Part shown: positions 42,516-48,884 of the stretch, piece after piece | Layout of the letters: each line of letters opens with the position of its first letter | How positions within the stretch are numbered: position 1 is the first letter of the stretch | NCBI GenBank assembly: GCA_003427395.1 | Contig: BFEA01000258.1 | Coordinates: 915,693-964,576 of the forward strand | DNA: 48,884 bases | Source: Chara braunii | Lineage: Eukaryota > Streptophyta > Charophyceae > Charales > Characeae | Direction: 5' to 3' | Translations under genes and position numbers: made by a program | Notes under the pieces: model-generated | Databases searched by the model: none | Told to the model about the DNA's origin: nothing | What the model saw: only the letters and a program-made list of their open reading frames with translations

Positions 42516-43162
42516 GTACTATGTAGTACCCATAATCATGCACTCCTCGTTAATCTCGTGGGTTGCATTCGACACTCAAGTGTCGGCTGACACACACTTT
42601 GAGGGGTTAATCCCTCGACGTTAGACGTCAAGTGTGGTTGAGAACCACACCCTCTTTTTCACCTTGCGGAGAGTGGGTGGTACACAGGTTCATACATGTG
42701 GTGACAATCGTCTCTTATTGCCCTGGAGACCAACTCCATTATCCAGGACCTGGAGAAAACTCAAGGAGTTTGACTTAGATGGTTGTCACGGTCTATAGCG
42801 TCCAACTATAGTAATTCTAAAAAGTAAAGGATAAAAGAGAATCGCTCTTTTCTCTCAACGCATAATTTGTTTAACCCTTACATACGGTCATAATAAGCCG
42901 CGCGAAACACTCAGGGCGCATGTATGTTTCGCTTGACTTACGGTCCAACATACATACGTCAACATACATAAAGATTCTGAAATGAACGATCAAGAGGACA
43001 TGTAACACAGCACAGACCAATCCCAAGCTAAACCATCCATGTATGGGGAATGAATCTTCATAGCACATTCTCACTCAAAAGCTTCATACTTAAGTCTAAG
43101 TTCATCTCTAAGTCAGTGCCCAAAGAAAAGGTGGATCCTGACAGAATCTCCGCTATTCAGGA
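42516..43162. repeat. Hairpin array 3
   Basis: GTACTA 42516-42521/TAGTAC 42524-42529; CGACACT 42570-42576/AGTGTCG 42579-42585; GAGGG 42601-42605/CCCTC 42612-42616; GACGT 42617-42621/ACGTC 42625-42629; GTGTGGTT 42632-42639/AACCACAC 42643-42650; TCCAGG 42742-42747/CCTGGA 42749-42754; AAACTC 42757-42762/GAGTTT 42766-42771; CTATAG 42793-42798/CTATAG 42806-42811; GCGAAAC 42902-42908/GTTTCGC 42926-42932; TCCTGA 43136-43141/TCAGGA 43157-43162. Confidence 0.65.
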
Positions 43163-43185
43163 CGGGTCGCAAAAATCGTCACTAG

Positions 43186-43800
43186 TTGAAATATAATCCA
43201 ACTCCTTTAAACGAAGAAAATTTTGGCAACGCTTCCCATATGAGAAGTGTTTTTTCATAATTTAAACTAGCTACAATATAAAAACTGAAATAATCTTCAA
43301 CTCTATAAAGTTAAATTTTGTCTAACTCCCTGAATTGGTAAAACAATTGGCAGCATTCGCTTTAGAAAGGCATACTTCCATAATTTATACTAAGACATAT
43401 ACGAACTCGAATGCAAGACTTGAGTTTAATTAAGACAAAATTTAATCCAACTTTAAAGTTGTAAAAATTTCGGCAACAATCTCTTTAGAAAAATGTTATT
43501 CCAAAATTTATACAAAGCTAAGTTCAAAATCGAAAGCAACATTTGACTTCTTAAGGTCAAATTTTGTATAACTCCCCGAATTAGTAAAAATTTGGCCAAC
43601 ACTCCCTTTAAACAATGAGACTTTCTAAATTTTTACTCAGCCATATATACAAAATTTAGACAAGTTGAACTTTGAAGAGTCAAAAATTTGACGAACTCCT
43701 TGGATTTGCAATAATTTCGGCAGCGCTTCCCGTAGGGAAACTAGCTTACCAAGATTTATACAAAGTCATGTATAGCAAATGATTCTAAAAAATGCGAGAA
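43186..43800 (+). repeat. ~123-bp tandem repeat, five diverged units
   Basis: Units start near 43,186, 43,310, 43,434, 43,555 and 43,679. Each has RTCAAATTTTGTMTAACTCC-like lead, TTTCGGCARC with CTCCCTTTA, and TCCAAAATTTATACAAAG. AT-rich and non-coding. A further TTTCGGCAATGCTCCC occurs alone at about 45,082. Confidence 0.8.
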
Positions 43801-44066
43801 TCGACCTAAGTAAAAATATAAAAAAAACTTAGCTCTGAAAATGTAGAAAAATTTAATTACCTCCTATGACTCTAACACGTGGCGTACAACTAAAGCAACT
43901 ATCTAGCAAACTGAAACTTAGACTAAGTAGTGATCTCACTAAGGCACATGCAAGGTCAAACTATATTGGTGAATATTCTCACAAACCCCCAAGTCAAATC
44001 CTCATAGATTAGTTAATGAAACCTTCAGATGATTTATCCCTTCTACCCAACTTACATATGGCATTG

Positions 44067-44803
44067 TGCTAGACTATTTTGCCTAAAAACAATGCATAGC
44101 ATACCTGAGGATACACACGAACAGTTTGCACAACTACTTTTCTCTTCTTTGGGCATATGATTAGACCATTATGCTTAGAAACAATGTTGAGTCACCCTGA
44201 ACTGTTCAACATCCAAGATTTATTTTTTGATGATTTTGTTCTAAAAAAGAAATTGAGTCATTCGGATTAAAAACAATGTTCAACTTGCCCATAATACTTT
44301 CAGTTACACTTTATAGTTTCCCTTCTCTTATTGGTGATATGGCTTAGCGCTGGTCCATTCTGCTTAGAAACAATGTCCAACTACCAGTTCATATGCAAAT
44401 ATAAATAAAGTACTTTATGTTATATTCAGTTTATCCTTATGTGTGTGGCTTCAGGCTAAGTCATTCTGCTTAGAAACAATGCTTAGCCTTTCACAAAAAA
44501 TCCTCATTTAAAAATAAAACAAATAGCTAAATCATTCCGCTTAGAAACAATGTTTAAGCTATCTTAAATCACTCAAAACATAAAGTTGGTTCCCTTAGCC
44601 CAACTTCAGTGAGTAACCCCAAAAGAAAAAGACAGATCAAACAATTTTGCTTATAAATAATGCTTGGTCTAAAAAATCAGTCAAGCAAGCCCTTAAAAAT
44701 AAACACAGCAACCATGTCATTCTGCTTAGAAACTATGTCTGGTCCATTAGAAAACAACCAAATAAACATAGCCTGGACCATTCTACTTAGAAATAATACC
44801 CAG
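44067..44803 (+). repeat. Hairpin family with conserved 12-nt loop, nine copies
   Basis: Core CATT-CTGCTTAGAAAC-AATG (or close variants). CATT-equivalents start at 44,075, 44,167, 44,259, 44,356, 44,462, 44,533, 44,643, 44,718 and 44,779; every loop is exactly 12 nt. Outer arms differ but pair within a copy: TGCTA/TAGCA, TTGA/TCAA, AGGCTAAG/CTTAGCCT (8 bp), ATAGCT/AGCTAT, AGATCAA/TTGGTCT (one wobble), ACCA/TGGT, CTGG/CCAG; weaker pairing (TGG/CCA; TGA/TCA with a mismatch and bulge) at 44,351 and 44,158. Spacing 61-110 bp. No ORF. Confidence 0.85.
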
Positions 44804-44809
44804 TCCTTT

Positions 44810-46360
44810 GGTTGACCCGGTTAAACGCATGCAAAACTGTTTTCCTCCCACCTTCCCTCAGTTCATCCCTTAGTTTGCTTTCTGTCAAAATAAAGAAGAA
44901 ACTTAAGTTTTTCACACGAATTCCTTCCATTCAATTTGATTAGGTTTTAAAAGAAACAATATCATAGGGGAACACACACATACAACAGTTAAACTAAAGA
45001 GAGATAGTTAAACAGGGGTATAGTAGGTTCATACAGTCATAAGGTATACCTAACTGTTCCCTACCTCCAGAACTCCTCCTGAATTTCGGCAATGCTCCCG
45101 CAATCGGTGGACAGATTCCCCACAAAGTCTTGATGCGGTCCTACGGGTTGCAATCTCGCCTGACGCCTTCCTCTCATAATCACAGACTAAACTTAGAATA
45201 ACAAGAGCAGAAGAAGACGGGTTTGAGTCTATCAGATCTAAGAATGGTGCTCTCAGACTCACGTTAAAATGCTTTGATACGTTAACACGCCTGAGGGCCC
45301 CAAAGTGATGGCCAAATTGTGCAATAGAGCTGGTCAAAAACAAATCCAAAACGGAGAATCACTATCTTTGCGATCCTCTAAGTTGCAGCAATGACCCTCA
45401 CTAGTCAAACAGTAAATACGGAGCCTTTGCTCGAATAGACCATACCTTCGTGCTCTATTCAAAGTGCAAATGAAACTCAACAATCCTTAGTTGAATAAAC
45501 GTATGCACGGTAAGGTATGATGAATGCACAATAAGGCACATCGCAAGTAGCAGCATTTGTTCAATAACGAATTGTGTCGGCCACAGTAATCTGATTACCA
45601 ATCAACCAGCAACCAAAAAATTCGGTAACAGTTCCTCAGAGTACAACAACAACTACCAGTGTCAACCAACTCCTGCCTCAGTCTTTAAAAACTGGCGACT
45701 CAGTCAAGGGGCAACAACAATCGCTGTAACAGGTTGCCCCACACTTCAGTAACAGTAATCAGCGGCCTCCATAACACAATAGCGCTCTCCCTCAGCACAG
45801 CGCCAGTACCTGAATGCGCATCAGTTATGATCGACAAAGGTATCGAATTGAGTTAACCAGTGGTTACTTTTGTTTATGAAGACTCGTGAACATCTGAATC
45901 ACCAAATTCCGCTCGGTGGTAGAGCGACGAACCTTGAGCAACATCAATATTGGTAGTTCAGGCGGTTAACTTGCCAATGGTTATTCGTACTTAAACTTCA
46001 AGCGGCAGCTAGCGTTCTGTCGAATCAGAGGCCCAAACCACGCTCAGATTCACCTTCAGTCATCAAACCCTATTAGCATTCGAACTCAGGTTTGTGCCTT
46101 TACATGTCGTAGGTGCTTCGACTGAACTTAGGATGGTTGATTTGCGCATCCGACAGGTTCAATCAGGCCTATTCACAGGGAGGAAAGCACCACCGGCTCT
46201 TTGGCAAACAGGTGATGAATCTCGACAATGCAGGTGTGCTTGTTGTTGTTCTCTCGCTGCTGCAATGCTCCCCATAAAAGGTGAATGAATCTTCCCCTGA
46301 AGTCTGTGGGGATTCACTTCACCATCTTGTACAGAGGGTCGCACAATACATGTAGGTCTT
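44810..46360. other. No recognisable gene
   Basis: A lone TTTCGGCAATGCTCCC motif (about 45,082), a TTAACCA/TGGTTA hairpin (about 45,855) and short frames only (minus 45,050-45,349). It may be the remaining part of whatever element carries the preceding arrays. Confidence 0.35.

Positions 46361-46363
<3 letters not shown>

Positions 46364-46419
<56 letters not shown>
46364..46419 (+). repeat. (CT)n microsatellite
   Basis: About 28 CT units. Confidence 0.95.
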
Positions 46420-46422
<3 letters not shown>

Positions 46423-47105
46423 GTGAGCGTCTGTCGTCAATGCTCGTGCGGAGGCTATTCGGAAGGATGGATCTTCCTCTGGTACATGATTAGGTACGTA
46501 TGTCTCTATTAACTTCCTTTTCCCGACCTTGCTCTCGACTCCCTACACATTCGTTTTTTTTCCTCCTCCTCTTGACCACCTCCCGACACTTTTCTCCCCC
46601 CTAGCTCTCTCTGAACATACCACCCTCCATTCCTGAGTATACCTGACCATCATCCCAACTTACTCCGCTTAAGACGACGCTAGCTTGTAAGTTTCAGCGA
46701 AGACTCAACCGCGATCACAAGGAGAGAGGTCCCAGCCAGGCTTGGCGAAGGTTGTGGCAACGAGGACGATGGAATAAATCTCCTGTCAAAACATGAAAAT
46801 GTTTGTTGCTGTTGGTTGCCCTCCCTCCCGCCGTTAAGTTCGGTGTTAACCTCGTTGCATCCTTTCTCACACGTTCATTTTTTTTAAAGGGAAGCAACCG
46901 ATCAAAAATCTCGTCTGTCAAAATCCCTGTTGCTCCTGTCGCACAGCCCCTCCGCCCCATAGCTGCCAGGTTACTCACCTCATGCAAAAACTAAACTTAC
47001 AATCCGATTCGCAATATGCAGAAATCCAAGATTATAATCTTTACTGGTCCGAATTCATTGAGAATTTGGAGAGATATGCCCGTTTTCCTTCTTCTTTTTC
47101 CCTCC
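46420..47105. other. No recognisable gene
   Basis: A 90-codon minus-strand frame (46,715-46,987) has a normal-looking composition but no recognisable motif. Confidence 0.3.
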
Positions 47106-47108
47106 GTC

Positions 47109-47380
47109 CGACATATCTCTACGCACTAGCTGTTCTACTAACCTTTCTTCCTACTAATTTTCTTTTAAAACTAACTTCACCATTCAATTCGCGTGGGGCC
47201 AAAACCTCGGGATTGCATCTTCACTCTCTCATTTTTGTTTAGTCCGGCATATCTCTGCGCACTAGCTGTTCTACTAACCTCTCTTCCTACTGATTTTCTT
47301 CTAAAACTAACTTCACCATTCGGTTTGCCTGGGGCCAAAACCTCGGGATTGCACCTTCACTCGGTCATTTTTGTTGAGAA
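47109..47380 (+). repeat. 136-bp tandem duplication
   Basis: Units start at 47,109 and 47,245. Both have GCACTAGCTGTTCTACTAAC, AAAACTAACTTCACCATTC and GGGGCCAAAACCTCGGGATT. The period is not a multiple of three, so the repeated peptide (ALAVLLT-LPT-FLLKLTSPF) lies in two frames. Confidence 0.92.
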
Positions 47381-47704
47381 ACAAGCGAGCCGTGCAAATC
47401 TCATTTCCGTTCTTCCCGTTCGTCATCTTCATCCTCACTTCGGAATGTACCTTGGTGCGGATCCCGCCCAGGTTCATTCATTTCACTTCCTCGTCTCTAT
47501 CCCTTGTCCTCCACCCCCACTTTACACTTCTCCTTCCTATCTTCGCCACAGTCTCTTTAGCTGCCTGCTCTTTCCGACACCCGCCTCCCTTTCGCAACAT
47601 CCGCTCTCGCAAATGTCACGGTGAGATAACTGTGTTCATCAGCCCCCGTCATTCTGAGGGGAACTTCAAAGGGACCGGCTACTAGTCGGTTCGATTTGCC
47701 TCTG

Positions 47705-47795
47705 CCGTGTCGCGGCAGCCTCTGCCGTGGTACCCCCAAGTCCGACGGACGAGCTGCACGGCAGTGTCGCGACAGCCTCTGCCGTGGAACCCCTA
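47705..47795 (+). repeat. Short GC-rich duplication
   Basis: GTGTCGCGRCAGCCTCTGCC followed by GTGGWACCCC occurs twice (about 47,706 and 47,764), and CGGCAGCCTCTGCCG-type hairpins are present. Confidence 0.7.
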
Positions 47796-47799
47796 ACTC

Positions 47800-48670
47800 A
47801 CAACGCCTACTGGGTCTACCGTGCCTACTGCGCATGTGGCCAGCTCCCGATCTTTCAGGTCCCGAAGGCACACTCCCTCCAAACCTCTCTCTGCAGATCG
47901 TGGCTGGCAGAAGGTGTATCCCCTGGCCATGACTACTTGGGACTTTTCCACCTTTCCACGGGCCCTGCAATGGCCTTGGTGGTGGTGGCCGATATCCAAG
48001 TGGGAACTTTGAAGCCGAAGTGGAGAAGGGTCCCACGTCCATAACCCGCGTTGACAATACCACCGTGGACTAAACCTTGGTGTCCTGGGCCGCCCCTCCC
48101 AGGCACAACCCTGCTTCTATCAGGTCTCGACGGGTATACTCACACTCAAGCCTCCCACAGTTGACGCGCGGTTGGTGGGCGGTACATCCACAAAAGGGCT
48201 CCCACCACTCAAACTTTCTTCGTCTCGTGGGCTGATCGCCCACGGGCTCACATGCACGTCATACTCCTCGGTCCGTTTAAGACAAGCAGGATAGAGAAAT
48301 TCCGTCACACGCAAGATCTCGCAAGCCAAACATAGGGGGCGCACGCTCAAGGTTCTCGACCACCATGACTGCCTCTAACTCCAGCGCCTTGCTGAGTCAG
48401 GAAATGCCCAAGCATAATAATAATATGACAATAAATAATACAATTTCTAAAACTTTTTAATCATCAGAAAGTGACAAACAAGGAAAGGAACCGCTAGTAC
48501 CGCTCTGACCCCATTGATGGCAAACGAAGAGGGATAGCCCCGACGGGTCCTCAGCCCCTAGACTCCTCCTCGCTGCTCTAATACTCCTGCGTTGCCGTTG
48601 CTGACCTCGATCCTTGAATCTCCCTTTTGAAAGTCCGGCACCGTAATCAATAGTGCTATAGTCTTCCCTC
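47800..48670. other. No recognisable gene
   Basis: A minus-strand frame of 168 codons (47,557-48,063) spans the preceding duplication. It is Arg/Pro-rich with no domain and I do not support it as a gene. Confidence 0.3.
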
Positions 48671-48684
48671 GAACAAAACGCACG

Positions 48685-48872
48685 TATGTACTATTCAACT
48701 TTCCCTGTAAAAGTTCATTTCTCAAAATCAGTCCCCGAAATCCAAATAGTATTGAAATAGTACGAACGTATGTTCTATTTGAATAGTACGCACGTATGTT
48801 TTATTCGAACAGACGGGTGTTCTATTCAAATAGAACAAATGGGTGCCGACTCTCTCTCTCTCTCTCTCTCAC
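48685..48872. repeat. ACGTATGT/AATAGTACG repeats, hairpin and terminal (CT)n
   Basis: ACGTATGT occurs about 48,682, 48,765 and 48,791. AATAGTACGMACGTATGTTY is tandem (about 48,756 and 48,783). GTTCTATT/AATAGAAC (about 48,809-48,836) is an 8-bp hairpin with a 2-nt loop. A CT tract runs 48,851-48,870. Confidence 0.7.
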
Positions 48873-48884
48873 TCACTCACACAC

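Noticed and set aside
44067-44803. CRISPR array (conserved ~20-nt core with ~70-nt variable spacers)
   Set aside because: Core copies diverge, spacers vary from 61 to 110 bp in period, the context is plant nuclear repeats and no cas genes are present; hairpin family kept instead.
47557-48063. Minus-strand 168-codon gene
   Set aside because: Arg/Pro-rich composition, overlaps a duplicated GC-rich minisatellite, no motif.

Overview
The window looks like nuclear DNA of a repeat-rich green plant or streptophyte alga. The one clearly intact gene is a plant-type diacylglycerol acyltransferase 2 (EPHS active-site block). The retroelements are plant-like: a Ty3/gypsy element with a primer-binding site resembling initiator tRNA-Met, a LINE, and a PIF/Harbinger transposase. 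Plant telo-box sequence (CCCTAAA type) also occurs. A charophyte such as Chara fits the large, gappy, microsatellite-laden assembly, but that name is a guess. Nothing suggests a bacterial or organellar origin.

Layout. 0-7.5 kb: poly-T/poly-A rich DNA with four diverged copies of a unit that looks like a 5' splice site plus pyrimidine tract, dense runs of short hairpins, and a diverged direct repeat (about 2.7-3.9 and 5.9-7.2 kb). 7.6-8.6 kb: a decayed Harbinger transposase on the minus strand. 9.3-16.6 kb: a decayed LINE (ORF1, endonuclease, reverse transcriptase, C-terminal region) flanked by inverted copies of another repeat. 15.8-21.3 kb: foldback elements, direct repeats and a tRNA-derived SINE. 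22.0-23.0 kb: the single-exon DGAT2 gene, followed by a 615-base assembly gap. 23.7-33 kb: microsatellites, minisatellites, near-perfect palindromes and coding-like remnants without an assignable function. 33.3-40.7 kb: a decayed chromodomain-bearing Ty3/gypsy element in a tandem LTR arrangement; its reverse transcriptase is split by a small TIR element. 41.7-42.0 kb: the end of a second chromodomain element, inverted. 42.2-45 kb: a CA repeat, a hairpin array, five tandem copies of a ~123-bp unit, and nine copies of an unusual hairpin family. 45-48.9 kb: no recognisable genes; a tandem 136-bp duplication, short repeats and a final CT tract.

The most unusual signal is at 44,067-44,803. Nine hairpins share a closing pair (CATT/AATG) and a loop of exactly 12 nt (consensus CTGCTTAGAAAC), while the outer stem arms differ in sequence from copy to copy yet stay mostly complementary within each copy. 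Together with the hairpin arrays near 1.5-2.4, 4.6-5.8 and 42.5-43.2 kb, this suggests a hairpin-based repeat system that ordinary transposon classes do not explain. Apart from DGAT2 (triacylglycerol synthesis) I see no genes that work together; the rest is mobile-element debris and structured repeats.
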